In this document: positions 1 through 10,816 of the stretch, piece by piece
How the letters are laid out: each line of letters opens with the position of its first letter
How positions within the stretch are numbered: the stretch's first letter is position 1
Source of the DNA: Kalmusia sp. IMI 367209
Taxonomy: Eukaryota > Ascomycota > Dothideomycetes > Pleosporales > Didymosphaeriaceae
Length of the DNA stretch: 64,000 nucleotides
Direction: 5' to 3'
NCBI GenBank assembly: GCA_027946365.1
Contig: JAPEUQ010000001.1
Span: 2,294,001 to 2,358,000 of the forward strand
Notes under the pieces: generated by a model
What the model saw: the letters and a program-made list of their open reading frames with translations, nothing else
Told to the model about the DNA's origin: nothing
The model's database searches: none
Made by a program: the position numbers and the translations under genes

Positions 1-622
1 CTGCTGTAATATATGTGCAACGACCTCGGCATAATGCATATATCCTATACGAAATTTAGAGTTTGGTGGTGCATGACGGGTCTTTCATTAATAGTTCGGT
101 ACACGCACTGCGCATGGGAAGGGAAAGGCATCCAACGTATAGAAATCAGTGCATGCCATATGCAGCGCGGGAGCACCCGACGCTATAGCGAATCACAGAC
201 TTTCAGATGATTCGGCATTTGCATGCACGCGTAGATTCTACGAATCATACAATAAATGTGTACGGGACGAATGCAGGAGAGGCATGTCTCAGTTGAATCC
301 CCCCTTCCTCGGTCCTAGAAGTGGATGGCGAGCAACGCTGTGTCTAGATATTCTTATTTGTCTGCTGCCCACCCTCCCAGCTCTCGCATTACCCAGCAAC
401 AGTCCCAGCTTCTTAGATATCCATGAGCACGATTGAGCGCGTGGCATGGTATAGCGTGGATGCAAGGGTCAATGCAGGTCGGAGCCAGAAGACCGCCGAG
501 ACCAAAGACAGCCACACGGTTGCATTACGACGCATCTTCCCTATGCTTATTCTAGTCAAAAGCTTAAATATAAATCTTAGCTTCTATCGGCCCTTTCACA
601 CTAAATTTGTAGCGTGTAGTCC
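1..622. other. no gene recognised
   Basis: Only short overlapping open frames without recognisable protein content. It holds the upstream region of the rhodopsin-like gene. Confidence 0.5.
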
Positions 623-1856
623 ATGATGGATACCAGTACGTTAGTCTCCTTGTGGACGTGCTTACCGCTTGCTGTTTTCTTCATCTGCATTCGCATTGCG
701 CTCAGGCTCTGGAGAAAGCAATCTCTCGTGCTAGGCGATTACTGGTGTCTTGCCGCTAGTTGGTTCATTGTTCTCCGGCTGGTCGCAAATCATCTCGTAT
801 TACTCTATGGCGAGACGCGGAGTAAGTATCAATTGATACTCTTATTAGACTGTTCTAACCAATATTAGCTTTATCAGAAAATGAGCGTCTCGCATTGTCG
901 GCTCCCAATGCGGACAGGACAAAAATCTTACTTGGCAGCGTACTGGTGCTTGTGATGCGAGTGTTGTTGGCCTGTCTGCAAGCAGCCCTCAGAGCTTTAA
1001 GCAACCTCCAACTGACACTTCCGAAGGCTGTGGTGCCTAAAAATGGCGGTATTAGATCTTCTGCGAAGACTGATCAGCAATCTAACGTACGGCGAATGGG
1101 TATACCGCGGTCTTATAGGCATGTTACTGATCACTTGGATGGCATCGCTAGGTGCGGCATTCGCCGACTGCTCCCCTATCACACGCTTCTGGCAAATCTA
1201 TCCAGATCCTGGAGATTGGTATGTCGAAATATGCCTACCGACTGATGCTTCACGATTAATAGGCTGCAGTGTCACCGGGATGGTATGGATCACGACTTAT
1301 GAGATATGCAATATCTTCACAGATGCTATGTTGATGGCTGTCCCGTACCGTCTGCTCTTTGCAGCCAATATCTCGTGGACGCAGTGAGTGATGCAGAATC
1401 GGCATTGATACTTGTCACCATGAGACTGATAGTGTCAGCCGTACCCGCCTTGCAGCAGTCTTTGGTGTTGGGTTACTCCTCATTACTATGAGTATCGTCC
1501 GTATCCCACAAGGTCTAGGTGCTCACCAGGAGAGTCCGCACACGATGTGGGCCTCAATCGAAGTGCTGTTCGCAAGCGTTGTGGCCGTTGCACCGACAGC
1601 CTACGCGCTCGTCAGAAGCTCACCGGGTGAGAGAACTACAGCGACTGTACCGACGGGAAGCAACGACACCGCAGTCAAAATCGAGCGCTCTTCCTATGCC
1701 GCGTCGGCGTGGATGGAATTGCCTGACCGATACCGACATATGGCTGCGGATGAAGAAGAATCGAGCATGGACGTGATTTTGATACAAACTAACAGGGGGA
1801 TTGAGCCATATGACTTTGGATCAAGGAGGCCCGCAACTGTAGCAGCTAGTGACTAG
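623..1856 (+). CDS. fungal rhodopsin-like integral membrane protein
   Basis: Multi-pass membrane protein of the fungal rhodopsin-like family (Pfam Fung_rhodopsin type, the group that includes PTH11-like proteins); function unknown. My model is 623-821, 869-962, 1027-1383, 1439-1856, giving 355 aa in one frame. Introns 1 and 3 have good sites (GTAAGT with CTAAC; GTGAGT). Intron 2 has a weak GTTG donor, with 963 or 966 equally possible. Family hallmarks are visible: several hydrophobic segments, LWCLKMAVLDLLRRL in the third helix region, a CSPITRFW motif after the fourth, and WASIEVLFASVVA in the last helix. The C-terminal tail is hydrophilic. It lacks the extracellular eight-cysteine CFEM domain found in true PTH11 receptors. 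The family is likely; a receptor role is not shown. Confidence 0.78.
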
Positions 1857-2985
1857 AAGATGTATTGAGCGTCCTAGGTAGCCTTTCACGTATTCTTCAG
1901 AGTGCTAGATGGGGTTCACTCGTTGGTTGATGAAGGGAGGCAGTCTGATACGTACACATTCTTCCAAGCGTACCTCAGTTGCAGCTGTTTCGAATTCGTT
2001 CATTTTAAGCCTCGTTGTAGCCGAGTCCCGCGGCGCTGATAGGATGATTCATCAGGAAACATAATAACAAGGACACCTCGGTTCTGAAGACAGCTCCCCC
2101 AAAGCATAGACTTGGCCCTTCCATGTGCCACCGCCACATTTGCACGAAGCACCAATGGCAGCCTTCGGTCAGCAATACCCCAAGTGAAACCCTCCGCCCC
2201 CGATAGCTGGGGAACGCAACCATTGGGCTCTGTATGCCCCTATCAGCAACAGTAGAGCTTGGCGTCGGTTTGTATCTCTTCTTTGCCACCACTGCAAAAG
2301 CAGCAGAATACCACCTATCAGTATCCTAGGCCGCAGAGTCTGAGTTACAAGAGGCCGACGGATCTGGAAACCAGAGGCGGGTTTCAACAGTTGGGATAGG
2401 GATTACCGAGCGAGAAACCAGCTATTTGTAGTCTACAAATGCAATTACATTCGTGAGTTGTGTTCGTGGGGTGTTGCTGATCGGAAGGTAAAATTGACGA
2501 TGTGCGCATTCATATGCCTGAATAGGCAGGTGGGTCGGGGTGGAATACGAAATCTCCAACGAACTACAGCGATACGATGAAAAAAAAGTTCAGTGTTAGC
2601 TATTGCAATGACGAAGCGGACCTGAATTCGTGGGGAAATAACGATTAAACGGAGTTTGGACGAAGCGAGTTGGAGGTTGATGATGTGTCGGTTTGTCATG
2701 CCTTCTGTCACATTGATTGTACAGGTAGCATTCTCCTAGATGGAGTGTCATAATTCCTTGCTCTTCTCTCGAGACATCTTCATATCATTTCCCTCACGGT
2801 CCGATTCTTTTTCTGGCTCAATTGCGACTGGCTAGCCCAATTCTTCCTCTTTTCACTAGTACAGAATTGTGAACTTGAAGTTATGCCCCAACATGGTGCT
2901 CGCTAGCCTTTTATATGGTCTTCACCACAACATTGGAAGGTTTTTCTCGAAATTGTCAGCACATACTGTGTCGGAATGCGGGTAT
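1857..2985. other. intergenic, no gene recognised
   Basis: Convergent 3' flanks of the rhodopsin-like gene and the small secreted protein. Open frames here (for example 2005-2292 and 2445-2711 on the minus strand) have no family-like content. Confidence 0.5.
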
Positions 2986-3593
2986 TCATTTCCTACCTCC
3001 TTGAAGATCCGCAAACACATTGCCGTCCTCGGCTGTCAAAGCGGCGTCTAGTGACAACAGTTAGGCATGCCACTAGGTTTGAATAACACGCACATACTGT
3101 TGAACTTGATTTTGTATGAAGCCCCATCTTCGTGAGCAGTGACAGGCTGCACCGGCAGCTTGTCGGCCTCGTCACCCACCTTGAACCACCGCACAGGCTT
3201 TGGGAGAAAACTCCGGTCCTCTCTCACAGCCCGTCCAAGGACCCAGTCGCCAGATCGGAGCTTTCCATCTTGGAGGGTAAACACAGCAGCATCGGAGCCG
3301 GTCGTCGCCTGCGCGCGGTCTTCGGCATCAGAGTCGATTTTGGCAATAGGTGAGCCATTCACCTCGATAGTGAAAGACGAACTGAGACTATCCATAACTC
3401 CTGTTTCCACAAATCGGGGGAAGGAGAGAAGCAGGAAGAAGCCGAGCGTCCACAGTAAGATGGAAACCCGCGTGGATCCTAATACTGTTGGCATTCGCTG
3501 GGAGGTTGTAGGAGCTAGTATGTGTCCAGCAGGTGAAACGATGGGCTGCCTTGGGTACAGAGCAAATGTAGTCGACGTCGATGCGAGACCCAC
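2986..3593 (-). CDS. small secreted or membrane-anchored protein, unknown
   Basis: Two exons: 3098-3593, then 2986-3047. The 50-nt intron has donor GTATGTG, a CTAAC branch site and a TCACTAG acceptor. The product is 185 aa from the ATG at 3593. An ATG at 3494 would give about 152 aa and place a strongly hydrophobic stretch (ILLWTLGFFLLLSF) near the N-terminus, as in a signal peptide or anchor, so the shorter start is attractive. The mature part is hydrophilic and has no repeat. I recognise no domain. The clean intron joining two coding-like frames that end at one TGA is the main evidence that it is real. Candidate secreted effector-type protein; the function is not inferable. Confidence 0.62.
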
Positions 3594-4502
3594 TGCGGTT
3601 GTTTGTCACTGTGGTGCCAGCTTCGGAGGCCAGCGGCCGACGCCGGTGCTACTATCAGGCTACACCTGGGCACCTGCCTACGGTAAGCTAGCGCATTCGC
3701 TTAGTTAGCCAGGAGATCTATGTTATGCTGGGGCTGTGTGGAGGCACTACATCTCGAACCGGAATGCACATATATTAGGCCTACGAATCACGACATGGGA
3801 CCGCGTGAAGGTGTGCGACTCAATATATGCACCTTGGCACGTAAGTGTAGATCTTAATGCTAGTTCCCGGTCCTCGCTTCCCGCATGCATGACTTGGAGA
3901 GCGTTTCAAAAGCTTATGGCGATCTCGAAAGCTTGCCGATCATGGCACCCGTGGCACTCCTTTCTCCGCTACGCGCCCACGCAGTGGCGATGTTTCGAAT
4001 CATGCGCACATGTAGCTGCCGCGAGCGATTGGATGTTCGACGGATGGCAATCTTGTACTCCAAACAAATAGCAAATACAGACAAACATATTTGCCTCAGG
4101 ACCTCCGGTTGCTGGGATCGGAGGCAGTGCCCAGGGGCGAGATAAGCCATGGATTAGCTTCCTGTTTGGAAACGCCCGCCAGGTACGAAGCGCCGGCTGC
4201 GTAGAGCACTTGGGCAGATAACAGACCAGCTCCGCAGTACCCTCCGCCCACACCTGACCTGGAGCTGCCCGCATTGGGAAGGCAAATTGCCAGCGTAGTC
4301 TTGGCTGTCTTGGATCCTACAAATCGACAGGTTGGGAAGGTTGCTGCTCGACATGTAGACAACAAGGTATGGCCGCTGAAATGTATAAGTATGCAGTAAC
4401 ACACTCGTCTGCCAAAATCATCCGCTCGCTGCATCTTCAATTCAATACCTGCCACCCTCGCTCACTCATTCCCGGGAGCCTTGTCAATCCAAGCCCTCCA
4501 AG
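3594..4502. other. intergenic, upstream regions of two divergent genes
   Basis: Lies between the divergent small secreted protein and the trypsin gene. Open frames in it overlap each other on several frames and look like chance. A TATA-like element sits at its right end. Confidence 0.5.
4384..4390 (+). promoter_or_regulatory. TATA-like box of the trypsin gene
   Basis: TATAAGT lies 113 nt upstream of the trypsin ATG. Position and sequence fit a core promoter; inferred only. Confidence 0.35.
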
Positions 4503-5438
4503 ATGGCCATCAAGTCGCTCATGACCGCTGCCCTCGTGGCTCCTGCTGCCGTCTTCGGTGCCGCCATCCCTCCCAGTGAGCTCAGCACGCAGAGTGTGCA
4601 AATCGTTGGAGGTGTCGCTGCGTCTGCTGGCGACTTCCCCTTCATCGTCTCTCTCCAGCAGAGTGGCTCGCACTTCTGCGGCGGTTCTCTGTTGAACGCC
4701 AACACCGTCGTCACCGCAGCCCACTGCGCTGTTGGCCAAACTGCCTCGCGTCTCTCGGTCCGCGCTGGATCCTTGGTATGTAGCTTTCCAAAACTTGGTG
4801 TCCAGACCTCAAGAGGCTATAAGATCACCAAATAAGAACATGGGGCTGACCTCTATGCAGAACAGGAACTCTGGCGGAACCCTCGTCGGTGTTTCATCTA
4901 TCAAGGTCAACTCTGGCTTCAACTCGAACAACCTTGACGGCGATGTTGCCATCTTCAAGCTCTCGACCTCTATCCCGACGAGCTCGACCATCAGCTACGC
5001 TGTTCTGCCTGCCTCTGGCGCCGACCCCGCTGCCGGAACCACGCTCACCGTTGCCGGATGGTAAGCCCAATATTGTTTCACTATAAACGCAATCATGGCT
5101 GACTGAACTTTAGGGGAACTACCACCGAGGGCGGCTCTTCGCTCCCCACTGCCCTGCGCAAGGTTGACGTCCCGGTTGTCGCGCGATCCACTTGCGCCTC
5201 GCAGTACCAGTCCATCGACCCCAGCTACCAGATCACGACCAACATGTTCTGTGCTGGTCTGACTGCCGGTGGCAAGGACTCTTGCCAGGGCGACTCTGGA
5301 GGCCCCATTGTCGACTCCTCCAAGGTCCTCCAGGGTCTCGTCTCCTGGGGTGAGGGCTGCGCCGAGCCCAACGCTCCTGGTGTCTACACCCGCGTTGGTG
5401 CCACTTCCATCCGCTCTTTCATTTCCGCCAACTTGTAA
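4503..5438 (+). CDS. secreted trypsin-like serine protease (S1)
   Basis: Secreted endopeptidase of family S1. Exons 4503-4775, 4861-5060 and 5114-5438 give 265 aa. The order is signal peptide (about 1-20, ending in an FGA-A context), a short propeptide, then the mature N-terminus IVGG at residue 34. The catalytic triad is complete: His74 in TAAHC, Asp119 in DGDVAIFKL, Ser219 in GDSGGP. Asp213, six residues before the Ser, predicts cleavage after Lys or Arg. Six cysteines pair as expected for three disulfides. Length is normal for fungal trypsins. Such enzymes are patchily distributed in fungi and enriched in plant- and insect-associated species; a related trypsin (SNP1) is known in Parastagonospora nodorum. 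All residues needed for activity are present, so it is probably functional. Confidence 0.95.
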
Positions 5439-5887
5439 ATACTTTCCTAGCGCGGACAGATGGGACCGGTTAAAAGCGTTGATGGGGATGATGATGTCGT
5501 GATCGGGTGGCAGTGTATCTAATCGATCTTTATGAGTTATGAGCACGTAGTTCGAATATAGTTGGAGAGAAGGTTCGGTAAAGACAACGCACGTTCCCCA
5601 TTTGGTCTGTGACACCGGCATTCATCTCGAGCCGAACCGAGGTCTAGAATCCTCGCGCTTGCGTTTAAACGCGACACCGCTTACTCACATCGTTGATTGG
5701 GTTGTCATGCTGCTCGTCATCTTAATCACAGGGTTTATGTGGTGTGAGAGGGCCAGGGGCGATTAATATGGGAGTGCATCTCCTTCCTAAAATCCATCGA
5801 TCGGAATAAGCATTTTGGGAAGGCACTTTACGGATTGGTCGACTTGTCGGAGAATAAAAGACTACGTGGAGGCTCGTACCTTGGCCT
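5439..5887. other. convergent 3' region, nothing recognised
   Basis: Lies between the trypsin stop and the P450 stop. Only chance open frames. Confidence 0.5.
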
Positions 5888-7664
5888 TTAAGCTACATCC
5901 GCCACCTTCTCAAACCTCAAGATAAGCTTTTCTCCTATCGGTCCCGCAGTGAAGCCTTCAGCCTGCTCAATTCCCTCTGCATCGAAAATTTCCGTTGTGA
6001 AGTTCGAATACAGTGCTGCAACCGCATGTTTCATGGCTATAGCATTGACGTCAGCTCTACATTCCTTACTCATACCATGCCCGTCGTCGGAGCCATCGTC
6101 TGGAGCATACGAAACTTACAGTGAATAGCAAAGTTGCTCCCGATGCACATATGTCCTCCACTTCCCCAAGCCCAAAACCAGTGCCGCATCTTTCTTAGTT
6201 CTTTAGGTGTAGCGTTGAGCCAGCGCTCCGGTTTCCACTCCAGCGGCTCGGGAAACACTTCTGGGTTACGGTGCAAACTGTATGCAAGGCACGAGACCCT
6301 CACGCCTGCAGGGATATTGTCGTACCCGGCAAGTGATGTGCCACCGAGGGGTGTGCAGCGAAATTGTGGGCCAGGAACTGCGACCCAGCGGCGTAGTGTT
6401 TCTTGGAGGATGGCGTCCAAAAGTGGAAGCTGATCGACATGCTTGGGATCAGGGAGGATACAGGGCGCATCTGGAGCTGGAGAGGGCATCTGTGGACTCA
6501 ATGATTGGAGTTCTGTACGTAGGGCGGCTTGGAGGTCGGGACGTCGAGACATCTCGTAATAGAGGTACGTCAGAGTATCTCCACTGGTCTCGTGCGCAGC
6601 GGCATTGTGGTCGTACATGTCACTTGCAATCTCTAGGCGCCTTGGGTATGCTTGGCCTGTATCAGCTACCCTTTCTTTACCATCGAGTTTCATAAATTGC
6701 GCTCTTTCCATGGCATATACCGCAGGAAAGTTTTTAGGATCATTGTTCGCTATGTGAGGATTCATTGAGAGTAATGCTTCCGCTTTGTCGCAAATGTCGA
6801 TCTGCCATGCTTCTAGGGCATCAGTCGACTCATCGACAAATTTAGGTACGATGCGCAGGCCAAATTTGGACGTGAAAGACGCAAGGCCTGGATGTTCGGT
6901 AATCCAGTAGATCCAAGGGCGTCGACCAAAAAAGTTGTCGAGGTACCAGTTGCGCTTCGCGGCATCGCGAATGAAGTCACTTCCCAGTGAAAGACCGAAT
7001 TGGTAGGCCATGAAAGAGTCTATGTGAACGTTACCAGAGTGAAAACGCACACATAGGTGTATAGTTACCCATTGCGTATGCATAGTTCAGGCGATGGACA
7101 TCGAGTGGCATGCAAGAATTGGCGGCTTTTTGAAAATTTGGTAGTAGACGGTCGTATAGGACCGATCTCGTCGTTTCTCTCACTGTGGGAGAAGACAGGA
7201 TCACAGAGTTCGAATAGACGTTCGAAAGCATTTTTTTTTCTGTCGGAATGCTTCTTCTTGTCAATCATCGGAAACGAATTCTCTGTTCCATAGTTCAAGA
7301 ACCTGTTATGGTAGAACTTCGTTTTCGAAAAGCCTCCGTTATCTATTCTTGTCAGTTGAAGTGAATCCGAGCGAGAGGACTGATACCTACAGATGGTCTT
7401 CAAACCGCCCTTATAGCAGTCCACGCTGAGTTCGTTTGGACCTAGGCGAACAATTCGACCGAGGCGTTGATGTAGTTGATACAAAGTATTGTTTTCCAAA
7501 TTCTTCCAGCTAATGTAATTGATCCATAGCGACGAGAACCTCGTCGAGAAATTGGCGGCAGGGATCTTTGCCAATGGAGACAGGAGAGCAGGATACAGGA
7601 GGTATTTGTATATGGAGAAGAGGACGACAATAGCGCCGCCAACAAGAGTAATGCTGACAGCCAT
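5888..7664 (-). pseudogene. cytochrome P450 with +1 homopolymer frameshift
   Basis: Microsomal fungal P450 (haem-thiolate monooxygenase), substrate unknown. Exons 7391-7664, 7069-7342, 6120-7019 and 5888-6036. Their sum is 1597 nt, one more than a multiple of three. An N-terminal membrane anchor (about residues 4-27), an I-helix AHETSGDT motif, ETLRR (ExxR), PERW and the haem-ligand Cys (GGHMCIG) are all present, and the expected length is about 531 aa. The extra base lies in a run of nine A (T on the plus strand, 7231-7239). Upstream the frame reads up to HSDRKK; the conserved continuation MLSNVYSNSVI is in the next frame. The haem loop also departs from consensus: Trp for the usual Phe, and His for the usual Arg two residues before Cys (codon at 6151-6153). 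Either a young pseudogene or a sequencing error at the homopolymer. It is divergent from the damaged permease, 474 bp apart. Confidence 0.85.
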
Positions 7665-8138
7665 AGCGAGATGGAGTATGAATACACACCGGATGACGGT
7701 AGATGACCTAGGATGAATCCGGAACGCTCGATATCGCGAAACAAATAGTCTGCAGAACGTATTGGCAGAAGAAAGCTCTAAGGATAAGGCTAGGTACATG
7801 CAAACCGCCTTACACCTTCTAGCACCGGTACATTTACTCTCGGAATCCTATACCAAACAAACTTACTGTCATGTGGGAGGTAAGCAGGAAGTCAGCATGC
7901 ATGAACCGATACCAAGAGTCGCACCGATGGACCCAAAGCAGAATAGTAGGTCGGAGACATGCGCCCCGCAGTCTCTTAGCGTGCTCTAGTTATCCCGGGG
8001 GCGCGACTAGCCTTATCTGGTGGACGTTCGAGATGGGGAGCCTGGTCGCACAAGAATGCATACTGAAACCTCGATCTTTCCCAGGTTAGAGGCAACTTTT
8101 TGCATCTTTTAAAACTAAACCACAGTAATATAACATTT
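7665..8138. other. shared upstream region of P450 and permease
   Basis: 474 bp between two divergent starts, so probably a shared promoter. No clear motif was found; the open frame at 7762-7989 looks like chance. Confidence 0.5.
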
Positions 8139-10020
8139 ATGGCGACAGAACAAGATCTAAACAAGATGATGACAGCCGAGTCGAAGGCTTCCATCGCCGC
8201 CGGTGCAGTGCTGAACAACGATGTCGATGCAAGGAGGCTGGAAGACATGGGCTACGAGCAAGCAATGGAAAGGAAGTTCTCCGTTTAGTCTGTTCTAGGA
8301 GTTAGCTTTTCTCTCACGAATTCTTGGTGGGCGGTTAGTGCGGCGTTGAGTAGGCGGCCCTGGGCTCTGATCCGTATGGACACGCCTGATTGACAACTAA
8401 TTTAGTCACGGGGATCAATTCGGGTGGCCCAGTGCTACTCATATATGGCACTGTTCTACTCTTCGTCGTCTCTATCGGTGTTGCATCCTCACTCTCCGAA
8501 CTCGCGAGCGCTTTCCCAAATGCCGCTGGACAATCCTTCTGGGCTCGGGAACTGGCCCCCAAGGAGTATAGCAATATAGCTTCGTATCTTACTGGTTGGA
8601 TAGCCTGGGCTGTCTCCATTTTTGCATGTGCGAGCGTCTCGTTGTCGGTCGCTTATGCCCTTGTTGCATGCTACTCTTTGACACATCCAGATTTGTACGT
8701 TGAGCGGCGGAACTTCATGAAAATGCAAACTGACGGCCTCCAGTGTATACCGGACGTGGCATGTATTCGTCGCTTATCAATGCGTTAATTTCTTTTCGGC
8801 AATCTTCAATTGCTATGGGAAGCTTCTTCCTAAGGTTGCAACGATTTCGCTGTATACGACTCTCATCTCCTTTATGGTCATCCTCATCACGGTCCCGGCG
8901 GCAGCGCCCAGACATCGAGATGCCAAGTTTGTCTTTCAGACATTCATGAATAATACTGGCTGGTCGCAAAACGTGATCGCGTTCATTGTGGGGTTGATCG
9001 TAGGTTGTCTCATCCACTTCGTGAACGTCGTACTGATCATGAAAGAACACAAACTGGGGATTCTCTTGTCTCGACACCGCCGTCCATATGGCAGAAGAAG
9101 TTCCTCAGCCCGAACGCAACATTCCGATTGCGATAATGGGTACCATATTCATTGGCTTCGTCACGTCATTTTTCTTCATCATCAGTATGATGTATAGCCT
9201 CCTCGACTTCGACTCTATCTCTACTAGCTTGGCACCTATCCTACAACTCTTTTACAATGCTCTACAAAACAAAGCTGGTGCTATTTTTCTGGAGTCTCTT
9301 GTCATAGCCACTGGTATTGGGTGTCAGATTGCCTGTCAAACCTGGCAATCCCGTCTTCGTGAGTAACACTAAGAAAAGGCAATAATTCACCCTAAACTAA
9401 TTGCGTACCAAATTTAGTATGGTCATTCTCGCGAGATCGAGGCGTACCCCTTCATAAGGTCTGGTCGACAATTCACCCAACTTTGGATGTGCCATTGAAT
9501 GCTCATGCTCTGGGCTGTTGCCTCAATGCTATTCTTGGATGTTTGTACTTGGCATCGTATAGCGCAATTAATAGGTAATGTAGACTCTGTTTCATCCAGG
9601 GTATTGAAGCTTATTTCTGGCAGTGTGATAACGGGATGCATTGTTTTCCCTTATGTATCGTATGCGATTCCGGTAATTTGCCTTCTAGTCCGCGGTCGTG
9701 AAAACATTACGCCAGGTCCATTTTGGCTGGGAAAGTGCGGCTACGTGACAAATTTCACTTTACTCGCCTGGGCCCTCTTCTGCCTCGTCATGGTAAGCTC
9801 CGTTATGTAAAGGTATCATTTCGAAAATCTGACGCTGTTTTAGTATTCGTTGCCCTCATATATACCTGCGACTGCGGGGTCGATGAACTATGTATCTGCG
9901 TGCTACGGTATTGTAGTACTACTCATGGCAATCGACTGGTTCGCCAGAGCAAGGAAGAGTTATCGTGGGCAAACGTTAGATCATGGTGAGAGCCTACAAT
10001 CCATCATAGATTTGCAATGA
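8139..10020 (+). pseudogene. choline/GABA-type APC permease with in-frame UAG
   Basis: Plasma-membrane amino acid/choline permease of the APC superfamily (fungal HNM1/GABA-permease group), about 12 membrane segments. Exons 8139-8349, 8406-8694, 8744-8999, 9046-9358, 9418-9574, 9624-9792 and 9844-10020 sum to 524 codons in one frame (523 aa, normal for the family). All six introns are GT-AG, 46-59 nt. The only defect is TAG at 8286-8288 (codon 50), at the position where relatives have Trp in the motif FSVWSVLGVSFS, just before the first helix. The rest looks intact, including ITGINSGGP, SLSELASAFPNA, ASYLTGW, NTNWGFSCLD and AEEVPQPERNIP. No in-frame downstream ATG would keep helix 1. Nonsense mutation, read error, or (speculatively) a site repaired by RNA editing. 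Confidence 0.88.
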
Positions 10021-10816
10021 GGGCAGAATAGATCTTGTATGGGCACTAAATGTATCATGATTCGATCACCTTTTAGGACTGCCACATGTTGCTTCATGCC
10101 ATACAAGTCTTTCATCCACTATTCATCATGACCTCCGTCCAGTACACGTCAAATTGTTGAGTACTGGCAGGCTTGGCTTTTTCCGCTCTAACAATTCTCG
10201 CGAATATTCTTTCGCAATAGCAATGCAGACTCGCATAGGCTTTGAAGGCAAAATCCGGAGGAAGCTAAGGATTGCCTGAACCGTACAATATCGATGGAGC
10301 GCAAGCACAGCTCTGTCGGTGGGACCGCTTGAGTGTACGAGTCGTGGATCGAGCGGTCGGTGACCGATTCGAGAGCAGAATTTTCTTGCGCTTCCGATAA
10401 TAGCCCAAGGAGAGAAAAGGTGTCTTCGTTGTCGGTATGAGATACAACATGAGCAGTTTGCGGCAGTTGCAGTTCGCTACAGTTGGCCACCAGCAAAAAT
10501 GGCTGGAAGTCTCGTGTTCCCAATTCTGCGGGTGTCTTCTCGAAAATCCTCAATGTTTCTAAGGTATATGGTCAACCATCATCGTATCGTACCCAAAGGA
10601 ACACTAGTATGTGTATACTCACGTGTTGATTTGGCCCCCACCTGGGTGTGTTTCGATTTAGCGCTTACCTTGCTCTGAGCCGCGCACCTGAAACACTCAT
10701 CTGAAACTGCTGTGCCGCAACTACTCATACATTAGCTATAGATACTTCCATTTGAATTCGGGTAGCAATCTTTATAACAACCACAATAATAATCAAAGTC
10801 ATTATACCTAGGCACC
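10021..10816. other. intergenic; weak minus-strand open frame
   Basis: A 121-codon minus-strand frame (10188-10553) overlaps another at 10126-10308. Neither shows recognisable protein content. A further short frame upstream could be spliced to it, but no model is convincing. Confidence 0.4.

Noticed and set aside
9575..9599. 25-nt intron in the permease
   Set aside because: Too short; extending to the acceptor at 9623 gives a normal 49-nt intron and better family similarity.
5888..10020. Secondary-metabolite gene cluster
   Set aside because: A P450 and a permease are present, but there is no synthase, terpene cyclase or pathway regulator nearby; the TRI12-like pump is 45 kb away.
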